From Lentihominibacter butyricus (lineage in GTDB: Bacteria > Bacillota > Clostridia > Peptostreptococcales > Anaerovoracaceae), in NCBI RefSeq assembly GCF_025567305.1, contig NZ_JAOQJP010000013.1, positions 1 through 64,000 of the forward strand: a stretch of 64,000 nucleotides of DNA, read 5' to 3'. How positions within the stretch are numbered: the stretch's first letter is position 1; each line of letters begins with the position of its first letter. Both the position numbers and the translations under genes were made by a program. The notes beneath the pieces were generated by a model, which saw only the letters and a program-made list of their open reading frames with translations, did not search any database and was not told the origin of the DNA. Below are positions 17,859 to 25,852 of this stretch, piece after piece.

Positions 17859-18458
17859 TCATATGCAGTCGCAGCAGCAGTCAGCGCAGATGTAGCACTG
17901 CAGCGCCTGACAGCACATATCATTGCTGCTTCCGTAGCCGCGGCCGTAAGCCTGATTCTGATAGGCTCCGCCCATGTTGATTATACGGCCGTAAGCCTGG
18001 CTGTATTCCATGTTGTTAGGAGCCAGGTCGTTAGCTGTTTTGAGTTTGTTGACAGCATCATCGTACCAGCCTTTTCTGTAGGAAAGCATACCTGACAGGA
18101 AGAACCATTCGGCGCTTCTGTCCTTGGTGCTGTTCAGGATGTTTTCTGCTGCAGTCAGGTTGCCTGCATCGATGTAACGGCGTACTGCCATGTAGTCAGG
18201 CGTGCCATAGCTGCCGCCGGAACCTGAGCCGCTGCCGTAATTCCCGTAGCTGTAGCTGCCTGATGGACCGGAGTTCCTGTTCTTCATCAGCATGTCGTAT
18301 GCCTCATTGACCTCCTGCAGTTTTTCCTCTGCAAGGTCGGCAAGCGGGTTATCCTGATATTTATCCGGATGGTATTTCTTGACGAGTTCTTTGTACGCTT
18401 TTTTTATTTCTTCTTCGGAGGCGTTTTCAGGCACGCCCAGTACTTCATAAGGGTTCAT
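17859..18458 (-). CDS. J-domain (DnaJ-like) protein with Cys-rich tail
   Basis: A 199-residue protein. Residues 1-62 are a J domain (MNPYEVLGVPENASEEEIKKAY, HPD in KKYHPDKYQDN) that would stimulate a DnaK ATPase. A Gly/Ser/Tyr-rich linker follows (about 63-90), then a tetratricopeptide-like helical repeat (LTAAENILN, AEWFFLSGMLSYRKGWYDDAVNKL). The last 19 residues contain eight cysteines (CCQALQCYIC, CCCDC), suggesting metal binding or membrane attachment. It lacks the zinc and substrate domains of true DnaJ, so it is a specialised co-chaperone. The partner is probably encoded in the same operon. Confidence 0.88.
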   Translation of the reverse strand: MNPYEVLGVPENASEEEIKKAYKELVKKYHPDKYQDNPLADLAEEKLQEVNEAYDMLMKNRNSGPSGSYSYGNYGSGSGSGGSYGTPDYMAVRRYIDAGNLTAAENILNSTKDRSAEWFFLSGMLSYRKGWYDDAVNKLKTANDLAPNNMEYSQAYGRIINMGGAYQNQAYGRGYGSSNDMCCQALQCYICADCCCDCI

Positions 18459-18482
18459 CTAAATCTCCTTCTTCTATTGAAA

Positions 18483-19547
18483 TCAAATCTGTTTATCTTT
18501 ATCCGTCCTCATTATTATCTCTTCGGTTTTCCGATTGAGTCCGAAATATATCACGTTTTCTATGATGCCGGCATTTTTTCTGATGTCGAGCGAGTCGGTG
18601 CACCGGCTGAGCATCGCAAGGTAATGGTACAGGTTGAAGCGCAGATCCGGTTCGATCCGTGCGCGGAATTCGTCTGCGGTCTCGTTCGCGGCGTCGAACT
18701 TGAATCGAAAGAGCAGCGGGTTGTATGCGCCTGACTCTATATTTTCATCGATATCGTCGACCGCGTCTATCATGTAGATCCATTTGCCGAGGTGATATCC
18801 TGCGCGTGCCAGCAGCCCGCGCGTGTCATTGCCGGGCGATGCAAAGCCGCACGGTTCGTCCTGCATGCCGGAAGCGCCGGGAGCATCCGGATCATCAGAG
18901 CGTTCGCTGCTGCCGGGCGATGTTCCGATGTATGTACGATCGTCCTGCATGCCGGAAATACCGGGATCGCCTCGGTCACCGTGATGTTTATGCTGCGGCG
19001 GTTCGCTCCCGTAGACTGTTCGCAGACCTTCGGTGAATATGTCTTCCATTATCTTCGAAAATGCTTCGGCCGCCATGTCTATGCTGGCGCATTTTTCTCG
19101 TTCGAGTGCGGAAAGCGCAGACAGGTGGTTTTCTATGCTGCTGCAAAGCTCCGGGTACAGGCGGTTCAGTCTGCGGAAGATCCGCTTCATCATCAGCATC
19201 ACAGGCTTTGCGTAGGCCTTGCCTTCGTCAGCTGCGTCATCGGCAAGTTTGTACCAGGCGAGTATCAGCATGACGTCTCCCGCATAGTCTATGGCACGAT
19301 TGCGGATCACTGTCTTTTTCTTTATGACAGGATGCGCGATGCAGTGCTCCTGAACGGGGGTATCGCTTTCATCGCTGAGCGAGGCGAGCAGTATCGCCAG
19401 GAAAGCCGCATCGTAGCTCAGCGCCATGCGCGGCAGCTGGCCGTATCTGCGGCCTATGGATTTGCATACGCCGCAGTAGTAACCTGTATATACCTCGTAT
19501 TCGCGGACCTTGAGTTCACCCTTGTCGATCTTTACATAACCTAACAT
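18483..19547 (-). CDS. DUF5685 family protein
   Basis: A 354-residue protein that I recognise as DUF5685 (MLGYVKIDKGELKVREYEVY, YYCGVCKSIGRRYG, WIYMIDAVDDIDENIESG). The all-helical pattern with conserved Asp-rich segments recalls isoprenoid-synthase-like folds, but no activity is known to me. Residues about 185-245 are a low-complexity insertion with two copies of an SGMQD-containing repeat (DNA 18805-18995) that splits the conserved domain. First gene of an operon with the J-domain and membrane proteins, separated by 24 bases. Confidence 0.8.
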   Translation of the reverse strand: MLGYVKIDKGELKVREYEVYTGYYCGVCKSIGRRYGQLPRMALSYDAAFLAILLASLSDESDTPVQEHCIAHPVIKKKTVIRNRAIDYAGDVMLILAWYKLADDAADEGKAYAKPVMLMMKRIFRRLNRLYPELCSSIENHLSALSALEREKCASIDMAAEAFSKIMEDIFTEGLRTVYGSEPPQHKHHGDRGDPGISGMQDDRTYIGTSPGSSERSDDPDAPGASGMQDEPCGFASPGNDTRGLLARAGYHLGKWIYMIDAVDDIDENIESGAYNPLLFRFKFDAANETADEFRARIEPDLRFNLYHYLAMLSRCTDSLDIRKNAGIIENVIYFGLNRKTEEIIMRTDKDKQI

Positions 19548-19604
19548 AAGGACAGACTATCACAAATATGTGATGATTTCAAATGGAGAAAAGGTGAAGA
19601 TTTC

Positions 19605-21743
19605 CTATTTTCTGACGATCCTGTAATACAGCCTGGATGTGAGCAGATACACGACGATGTAGAACACCGTGAATGCCAGGAAACATCCCGCTGTGCAAAG
19701 CGCGAACAGCTTCTTGTCGAACAGGTTCATCAGCGTCATCACCCTGAAAATGAACGGGAAGTCGAACGCCACGTGGATGCCGGCCGTGACGAGAGGCAGG
19801 AAGAACACGATCAGTATCTGCGAGTTGATCGATCTGCGGACTTCGGTATGGCTCATCCCCACATTCTGCAGTATCTCGAATCGTTTTCTGTCCTCGTAGC
19901 CCTCCGTCAGCTGTTTGTAGTACATTATCAGCACGGTAGCCATCAGGAACAGCAGGCCGAGGAAGATGCCGATGAAGAACAGACCGGTAAAATCAGCTGT
20001 ATAAGACACTGATTCTACGCTCCTGCACTGGAGGGAGACTGTGCTGCCCGGCGCTGTATCGTTTTCGCCGGCACTATCATTGGTAGCGGCACCGCTGTTC
20101 TGATCCGAGTGGCTCTTCGCATCCGGGCTGCTGTTCTGATCCGCACTGCTGCCCGCATCCAGACCGCTGATCGCTGCCAGGGCTTGATCATATACACGTC
20201 CGATGGCATCGCTGTTTTCTTTGGGATCGCCCTTGATGTCAGTCATGTAGTTGAAGCTGATAAACGACTGGTCATCGCCCGAAAGCTCGGCTGATGTCTC
20301 GAGGATCTTTTCGATCACGGAAATATCCTTCACGATGATGAAGCAGCCGCTGTTTATAGATGCGACGATATTGCTGTTTCTGATCATGGAATCGAGCTCG
20401 CCACTGATATCGAACTGCTGTCCGTCGATAGTCAATGTATCGCTGCCTGATCCGGGAGCCTCAGATGAGCCGGTATAGTACACAAGCACGTCGCTGTCAC
20501 TGTCGAGCTTCATGTGGCGGCCGCTGCAGCGGTTGTAGTCTTCGAGCGGGATGAATACCAGAGTCGAGATCTGGTCGAGCATATCCACTGCAGACGAGCT
20601 CTGATATATGTCGGGATCTGTAGTGAATCCGCCTGACTTTTCATCGTAGAATGCGTTTATTGAAAGATCCCGGTATGTGATCGCGTCTTTTCCGGCAAGG
20701 CCTTCTTTGCTGATCGCATCATCCAGCAGTGAGGCTGCTTCGGGAGCACCCGGGTCATCGACCGATGCGGTCATCACAAACTCGGCAGGGTAGCGTATCC
20801 TGAGCATTTCATTCGATCCGAGGTACATGAACATAGTTGCGGAAACCATTACGAGCACCATAGTGGAAAGGATGCAGATGTTCGCGAGGCCTGCCGCGTT
20901 TCGTTTCATCCTGTAAAGCATCGACGAGATGCTGATGAAGTGCTTTGTTCTGTAATAGTAATTCTTGTTTTTTCGCAGCAGCTTCAGCAGTGCGATACTG
21001 CCTGCGGTGAACAGCAGGTATGTACCCGCGATGACGAGCACTACGGCCGCGAAGAACAGCATGAATGCCGTGATCGGATTCTTTACAGTAACAGCGATAT
21101 AATAACCGGCGCCGAGAAGGATGACTCCGAGCACTGCCAGCGCCCATTTCGCTTTGGGCTCGCGTTCGCCTGCGCTGTCACTCCTGAGGAGCTCGACTGG
21201 GCGCGCTTTGTGTATCAGCCTGATGGAGTTCAGCAGCATCAGCATGAATATGGCTCCTGTCAGAATTAGGCTTTTTGCTATAGCAGAGCCTGATATGTAA
21301 AACCCCACAGGAACCGCAGCGCCGAGCATTTTCAATAGTATCAGGTATATCAGCTTGTCGAGCAGTATCCCGAAAACCGTACCGCACACTGCGACGACTA
21401 TATAAGTATATAAAGTCTCGAACGCGATGATCTTCGCGATATGGCGCTTTTCCATACCTAGGATGTTGTAAAGCCCGAACTCGCCCTGCCTGCGTTTCAG
21501 CAGAAAGCTGTTGACATAAAACAGGAAGATCACAGCGAAGATCGAGACGATCAGCTGTCCCATGTTCATGTAACTCCTGATGATGCTGCCGCCCCACAGA
21601 TCGGTCAGGCTGCTGTTGTCTCCGAGCGAGCATATTATGTAATATATCGCCGCCGTGAACGTGCAGGCGATCATGTACGGCAGATATATCCTGCGGTTTT
21701 TGATGATGTTGCTGAACGCCATGCCGAGGTAGATCCTAATCAT
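19605..21743 (-). CDS. BceB-type ABC transporter permease (antimicrobial-peptide sensing/resistance)
   Basis: A 712-residue FtsX-type permease: one N-terminal helix plus groups of helices (21.2-21.7 kb and 20.8-21.1 kb), a large extracellular domain of about 240 residues (20.0-20.8 kb), then three C-terminal helices. This matches BceB proteins, which detect and detoxify bacitracin-like or lantibiotic peptides. The ATG at 21743 overlaps the stop of the ATPase gene (ATGATTAG), so translation is coupled; the longer 21815 start runs into that gene. The extracellular domain carries a Ser/Asp/Asn-rich low-complexity insert (about 20035-20165). The target peptide is unknown. Confidence 0.88.
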   Translation of the reverse strand: MIRIYLGMAFSNIIKNRRIYLPYMIACTFTAAIYYIICSLGDNSSLTDLWGGSIIRSYMNMGQLIVSIFAVIFLFYVNSFLLKRRQGEFGLYNILGMEKRHIAKIIAFETLYTYIVVAVCGTVFGILLDKLIYLILLKMLGAAVPVGFYISGSAIAKSLILTGAIFMLMLLNSIRLIHKARPVELLRSDSAGEREPKAKWALAVLGVILLGAGYYIAVTVKNPITAFMLFFAAVVLVIAGTYLLFTAGSIALLKLLRKNKNYYYRTKHFISISSMLYRMKRNAAGLANICILSTMVLVMVSATMFMYLGSNEMLRIRYPAEFVMTASVDDPGAPEAASLLDDAISKEGLAGKDAITYRDLSINAFYDEKSGGFTTDPDIYQSSSAVDMLDQISTLVFIPLEDYNRCSGRHMKLDSDSDVLVYYTGSSEAPGSGSDTLTIDGQQFDISGELDSMIRNSNIVASINSGCFIIVKDISVIEKILETSAELSGDDQSFISFNYMTDIKGDPKENSDAIGRVYDQALAAISGLDAGSSADQNSSPDAKSHSDQNSGAATNDSAGENDTAPGSTVSLQCRSVESVSYTADFTGLFFIGIFLGLLFLMATVLIMYYKQLTEGYEDRKRFEILQNVGMSHTEVRRSINSQILIVFFLPLVTAGIHVAFDFPFIFRVMTLMNLFDKKLFALCTAGCFLAFTVFYIVVYLLTSRLYYRIVRK

Positions 21744-22506
21744 TGTGACCACCGCCTGTCGCCATAGTCGTGAGTGTGTCGGAAATGCGCTGGAACATCT
21801 CTTCAGAAGTGGCATTTCCGCGGTACATCTGGTGGAATACCGTTCCGTCGCTGATGAAGAGGACTCTGCCTGCGTGGCTTGCAGCCTTGACCGAGTGGGT
21901 CACCATCACGATGGTCTGTCCTTCGCGGTTGATCATGCTGAAAAGCTTCAGCAGCTCGTCTGCGGAACGCGAGTCGAGCGCGCCTGTCGGTTCATCTGCC
22001 AGGATCAGCTGCGGTGAGGTTATCAGTGCGCGGGCGACTGCTGCACGCTGTTTCTGTCCGCCGGAGACCTCGTAAGGGTATTTGTAGAGAATGTCGGAGA
22101 TGCCGAGCATCGCTGCCAGCGGCTTGAGTCTCTTGCTCATCTCGCCGTATTTTTTGCCGGAAAGCACCAGCGGCAGGAAAATGTTGTCCTTGAGGTTGAA
22201 CGTGTCGAGCAGGTTGAAGTCCTGAAACACGAATCCCAGGTTGCTGCGCCTGAATGCGGACAGTTCCTTTTCACTGATCGCAGTGATATCATTGCCGCTG
22301 AGCAGTACCTGGCCGCGCGTCGGTTTATCGAGCGCCGCGAGTATATTGAGCAGTGTCGTCTTGCCTGAGCCTGACTCTCCCATGATGGCGATGTATTCGC
22401 CTTTTTCTACGGAAAGGTTCACGTTCCTGAGAGCAGTCACGCTGGTGCCGCCGAATCGTGTGGTGTACACTTTCTGCAGGCCTTTTACTTCGAGTAAAAC
22501 AGTCAT
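21736..22506 (-). CDS. BceA-type ABC transporter ATP-binding protein
   Basis: A 256-residue ATPase: Walker A GESGSGKTT, Q-loop FVFQDFNLLDTF, signature VSGGQKQRAAVARAL, Walker B LILADEPTGALDSRS, H-loop VTHS. This matches the LolD/MacB/BceA class that powers FtsX-type permeases, and it is coupled to such a permease by an 8-base overlap. It lies downstream of the two-component genes after a hairpin at 22564-22603. Confidence 0.93.
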   Translation of the reverse strand: MTVLLEVKGLQKVYTTRFGGTSVTALRNVNLSVEKGEYIAIMGESGSGKTTLLNILAALDKPTRGQVLLSGNDITAISEKELSAFRRSNLGFVFQDFNLLDTFNLKDNIFLPLVLSGKKYGEMSKRLKPLAAMLGISDILYKYPYEVSGGQKQRAAVARALITSPQLILADEPTGALDSRSADELLKLFSMINREGQTIVMVTHSVKAASHAGRVLFISDGTVFHQMYRGNATSEEMFQRISDTLTTMATGGGHND

Positions 22507-22563
22507 ATTTATGCCTCCTTGAATCCTGTTGATCTATCATGTATCAATGGTAACAGATCAAAA

Positions 22564-22603
22564 ACGACGCAGCCATTCATCTGTCTTACGATCGCTGCGT
22601 CGT
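22564..22603 (-). terminator. Hairpin between the sensor kinase and the transporter genes
   Basis: On the minus strand ACGACGCAG pairs with CTGCGTCGT over a 22-base loop and is followed by TTTTTGAT. It probably terminates or attenuates the regulator-kinase transcript. A second perfect 8-bp inverted repeat, CGCCGGCA-GTCG-TGCCGGCG, lies at 22625-22644 without a T run. Confidence 0.65.
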
Positions 22604-22661
22604 ATCTTTCATTTTTGTAATGTTCGCCGGCAGTCGTGCCGGCGGCCTCAGATGGGAAGGA

Positions 22662-23663
22662 TCATTCGGGCGTGATCTCGTATGTCTGCAGGTCGATCTT
22701 CACGGTCGTGCCTTTGCCGACTTCCGAGCTGATCGTCATCGAGTGCGAGAGACGCATCAGTATCTCTTTGCACAGATACAGGCCGAGCCCGGTGGATTTT
22801 CTGAAAGTGCGGCCGTTGTAGCCGGTGAAGCCCTTTTCGCCGATACGCGGGATATCTTCCGGTGCGATCCCGATGCCTGTGTCGCTGATAATGAGAGTTT
22901 TAGGAGTTTCATATGATATGGAAATGCTGCCGCTGCTCGTGTATTTCAGGGAGTTCGACAGGATCTGCTCTATCACGAAGCCGAGCCATTTCTCGTCAGT
23001 ATTGACGATGAGAGCGGTATCTTCGATGTTGAGACGTATTTTTTTGGAAATGAAAAGCGGAGCGTATTTGCGGACCGACTGTTTCACGATGGAGTCGAGG
23101 CTGTGTTGCTTTATCACGTAGTCAGTCTGTTCGGCCTCGAGCCTGACATATGAGAGCGCCATGCTGACGTACTGCTCTATCTTGAACAGCTGCACATTCA
23201 TCGGCGAGCTCTTTTCCTGATCCTGCAGCAGCATATGCATCGCGGAGATCGGAACTTTGATCTGGTGCACCCACATCGCATAGTAGTCCTGCATCTGGTT
23301 CCTAGATCCTGTGCTTTCGGCGATCACTGCATTGCGGTCTTTGTAAAGCCTGCGGATCAGGTCTGTGTATGCACGGTCGACAGCGTTTTCGGGGCGGGGC
23401 AGTGAATCGAGCGATTCGGTGATCACATCAGCGGCAAGCAGGAGCGCGCTCAGCTTTTTATAATATGAAGAAAAATCATATATCGCGCAGAACACGCATA
23501 TGACGGCACATATCAGCGCCGCGTAGAGCACAGCGTAGGTATTTGCATCATAAAGAAAAAACACTCCTGCAAAGATCAGCGAAAAGATGCAGAAGCGTAT
23601 GATCCGGGGCAGTCGGCTGCGGATGTATGTCCGGATGGCGATAGATCTTATGTTGTTTTTCAT
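22662..23663 (-). CDS. BceS-type sensor histidine kinase
   Basis: A 333-residue kinase. Two closely spaced transmembrane helices (about 20-65) have almost no extracellular loop: the 'intramembrane-sensing' type that reads its signal from a BceAB transporter. The kinase core shows the phosphorylated His in MWVHQIKVPISAM, N box EQILSNSLKY, G1 DTGIGIAPEDI and G2 TGLGLYLCKEI. The ATG at 23663 overlaps the regulator stop by 4 bases (ATGA). The much longer frame to 24146 is the regulator gene read in another frame. Confidence 0.92.
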   Translation of the reverse strand: MKNNIRSIAIRTYIRSRLPRIIRFCIFSLIFAGVFFLYDANTYAVLYAALICAVICVFCAIYDFSSYYKKLSALLLAADVITESLDSLPRPENAVDRAYTDLIRRLYKDRNAVIAESTGSRNQMQDYYAMWVHQIKVPISAMHMLLQDQEKSSPMNVQLFKIEQYVSMALSYVRLEAEQTDYVIKQHSLDSIVKQSVRKYAPLFISKKIRLNIEDTALIVNTDEKWLGFVIEQILSNSLKYTSSGSISISYETPKTLIISDTGIGIAPEDIPRIGEKGFTGYNGRTFRKSTGLGLYLCKEILMRLSHSMTISSEVGKGTTVKIDLQTYEITPE

Positions 23664-24334
23664 TCTATTATATACCCCATTCCTTTTTTGGTCTTTATCA
23701 GGTCGGTGATCCCGATGGACGCCAGTGCCTTTCGAAGGCGCGTGATGTTGACCGACAGCGTGTTCTCGTCCACGAAGCAGTCGGTCTCCCACAGCCTGTT
23801 CATGAGCGTGTCGCGCGTGACGACCTGCCCTTTGCTTTCCATGAGTATCGTGAGTATCTTGTTCTCGTTTTTGGAAAGCTCCAGCTTTCGGTCTTCGAAC
23901 GAGACGCTGCATGCGGAGCTGTTGAGGATCACGCCGTTGTGCTGCAGCACGGCGGGGCGGCTCGCGGTGAAGTCGTAGGTCCTGCGCAGGAGCGCCTGGA
24001 TCTTGGCGAGCAGCATGTCCATGTCGAAAGGTTTTGCGACGAAATCGTCGGCGCCCATGTTTATCGCCATCACGATGTTCATGTTGTCTCCCGCGGAAGA
24101 TATGAACATGACGGGGACTTCGGATATCCTGCGGATCTCGCGGCACCAGTGGTAGCCGTTGAAGAAGGGCAGGGATATATCCATCAGCACGAGGTGAGGC
24201 TCCAGTGCGATGGTCTGGGAAAGCACGTTTCTGAAGTCCGTGCAGACTTTTGACTCAAAACCCCAGCTCGTGAGCTTTTCTGCGATCGAATATGCTATTG
24301 TTTCGTCGTCTTCGACGATGAATATCCTGTACAC
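23660..24334 (-). CDS. OmpR-family response regulator (BceR type)
   Basis: A 224-residue regulator. The receiver domain (1-120) has the acidic pair VEDDET, phospho-acceptor Asp in LVLMDISLPFF and the switch Lys in FVAKPFD. The winged-helix domain (130-224) has LMNRLWETDCFVDENTLSVNITRLRKAL. The GTG start at 24334 follows AAAGGAGG. It should activate the transporter genes 21736-19605 when its kinase senses peptide. It starts 18 bases after the amidohydrolase gene and may share that transcript. Confidence 0.94.
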   Translation of the reverse strand: MYRIFIVEDDETIAYSIAEKLTSWGFESKVCTDFRNVLSQTIALEPHLVLMDISLPFFNGYHWCREIRRISEVPVMFISSAGDNMNIVMAINMGADDFVAKPFDMDMLLAKIQALLRRTYDFTASRPAVLQHNGVILNSSACSVSFEDRKLELSKNENKILTILMESKGQVVTRDTLMNRLWETDCFVDENTLSVNITRLRKALASIGITDLIKTKKGMGYIIE

Positions 24335-24352
24335 CGGAGCCTCCTTTCGGGA

Positions 24353-25534
24353 CTATGCGAGTATGCGTCTGTAGAGCTCGAATCCGCTCAGCAGTACTTT
24401 TTCATCGAAGTCGAAATCGACGCTGTGGAGCGGGATGCCTGTGCCTGTGCCGAGCAGGAAAAATACTGCGGGCGCGTAGTGACCGTAGAACGAGAAGTCC
24501 TCTGAGATCACGAGCGGCTCTGCGAATTCCTCGTATCCGCCCGGAAGTCCTCTGAGCACCGGCAGTATCTCATTGTAGAGATCGACGTCATTGATCACAG
24601 GCGGGTAGCCTTCGCTGTTGGAAAACTCTGTGCTGCAGCCGTATTCGTCTGCTATCTCGGTGAGCGTGCTCCTGAGCAGGTTTATTATCATGTTGAAATT
24701 CTCTTCGCTGAATGCGCGGACCGTGCCGAGGAAATGCGTGTAGTCGGAAACTATATTTCTGGCGTAGCCGCTGACCATCTTGCCGATGTGGATGATAGTC
24801 TTGTCTTCCGGCTCTTTCTGCGGTGCGCGCGGCAGATCGCCGACCCCTTCTGGGAAGCGCGGTACTGCACCCGGGATCTGTGCGTGCTTTGCATAAACAC
24901 GTCTGAGATATTCGGTGCCTATGTAAAGCGCATCGATGCCTTCGTAAGGCGCTGTGCCGTGTGCGGCTTTGCCGTATATGTCTATGTTGATTTCGGCTGA
25001 TTTCGGCATCAGCGCGTGCGGTCTGGATGCGATCTTTCCTGCGTCGATGAACGGCCACATGTGTATGCCGAAGACTTTTGTCACATTATATGTTGTAAAG
25101 ATGCCGCTCTGGCATATCTCCTTGGCGCCGCCGAGCGTCTCCTCGGCCGGCTGGAAGATCAGCAGCACGTTGCATTTCAGCTCGTCGAGGGTGTTCACGT
25201 ACTGTCCGAGCGTCAGGACCATCGCCATGTGTCCGTCGTGCCCGCAGGCGTGCATTTTGTTTTCGTGTGTGGAACGGTAGCTGCACGTGTTCGTTTCCTG
25301 GACAGGCAGTCCGTCCATGTCGGCGCGGAACGCGTACGTTTCTTTCTGTCCTTTGTCGAAATATGCGCAGATGCCGGATCCGCAGAGGAATGTGAGTCTG
25401 CAGTTCAGCTGCTCGAGCACGGAAAGCAGATATTTTTTCGTTTCCGGCAGGTCGCGGTCAAGCTCCGGTATCATGTGCAGGTTTCGCCTGTGTGTTTTCA
25501 GTAATTCTTCGTAGTTCAGTTCTGTATTGTTCAT
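24353..25534 (-). CDS. M20-family amidohydrolase (N-acyl-amino-acid type)
   Basis: A 393-residue zinc peptidase-like hydrolase. The metal-binding block MHACGHDGHMAM and FQPAEETLGGAKEI, plus the lid/dimerisation domain (about 185-295), place it with hippurate hydrolases, N-acyl-L-amino-acid amidohydrolases and N-acetyldiaminopimelate deacetylases. Which substrate is used cannot be told. The ATG at 25534 is set by AGGGGAT upstream; the longer frame to 25735 runs through non-coding sequence. Confidence 0.9.
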   Translation of the reverse strand: MNNTELNYEELLKTHRRNLHMIPELDRDLPETKKYLLSVLEQLNCRLTFLCGSGICAYFDKGQKETYAFRADMDGLPVQETNTCSYRSTHENKMHACGHDGHMAMVLTLGQYVNTLDELKCNVLLIFQPAEETLGGAKEICQSGIFTTYNVTKVFGIHMWPFIDAGKIASRPHALMPKSAEINIDIYGKAAHGTAPYEGIDALYIGTEYLRRVYAKHAQIPGAVPRFPEGVGDLPRAPQKEPEDKTIIHIGKMVSGYARNIVSDYTHFLGTVRAFSEENFNMIINLLRSTLTEIADEYGCSTEFSNSEGYPPVINDVDLYNEILPVLRGLPGGYEEFAEPLVISEDFSFYGHYAPAVFFLLGTGTGIPLHSVDFDFDEKVLLSGFELYRRILA

Positions 25535-25658
25535 TGTTATATCCCCTGTTGTTTTATTCAAAAGTATTGTACAGGTTTCGCGGCTGTGTATCAAGTGGTT
25601 TGTGATAGGAGAATGCTTGAAATTGCTAACTTTATCGGATGCATATAGTCGAGTCATC

Positions 25659-25713
25659 ACATTTTTTCGGGCCTGATTTGGCTGAATGACTACATTTTTT
25701 CGGGTCTGAAATG
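25659..25713. repeat. Two direct repeats, 33-base period, upstream of the nucleotidyltransferase gene
   Basis: ACATTTTTTCGGGCCTGA (from 25659) recurs as ACATTTTTTCGGGTCTGA (from 25692), with partial matching on either side. The region 25535-25852 between divergent genes holds no other gene. Confidence 0.6.
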
Positions 25714-25805
25714 GAAAAAACTGCATGCCAGACAAATGAAAGAAGCGCCCGGACGTGCAGGAGGGCTGCCGCTTTGCAAAAAATCACACAGGGTGAATGG
25801 CATGC

Positions 25806-25815
25806 GTGGTATAAT
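25806..25815 (+). promoter_or_regulatory. Extended -10 promoter of the nucleotidyltransferase gene
   Basis: TGGTATAAT ends at 25815. The TGn extension compensates for the lack of a good -35 box; the start codon is 38 bases downstream. Confidence 0.55.
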
Positions 25816-25852
25816 CATACTGTTAGACTCAGTATGCATGGAGGCGCAAGGT

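Noticed and set aside
23664..24146. A 160-residue N-terminal extension of the sensor kinase
   Set aside because: This stretch is the response-regulator gene read in another frame; the Arg/His/Gln-rich translation is not protein-like and an ATGA overlap gives a natural start at 23663.
25650..25720. CRISPR array suggested by the direct repeats
   Set aside because: Only two degenerate 18-22-base copies with a 33-base period, no spacer diversity and no cas genes in the window.
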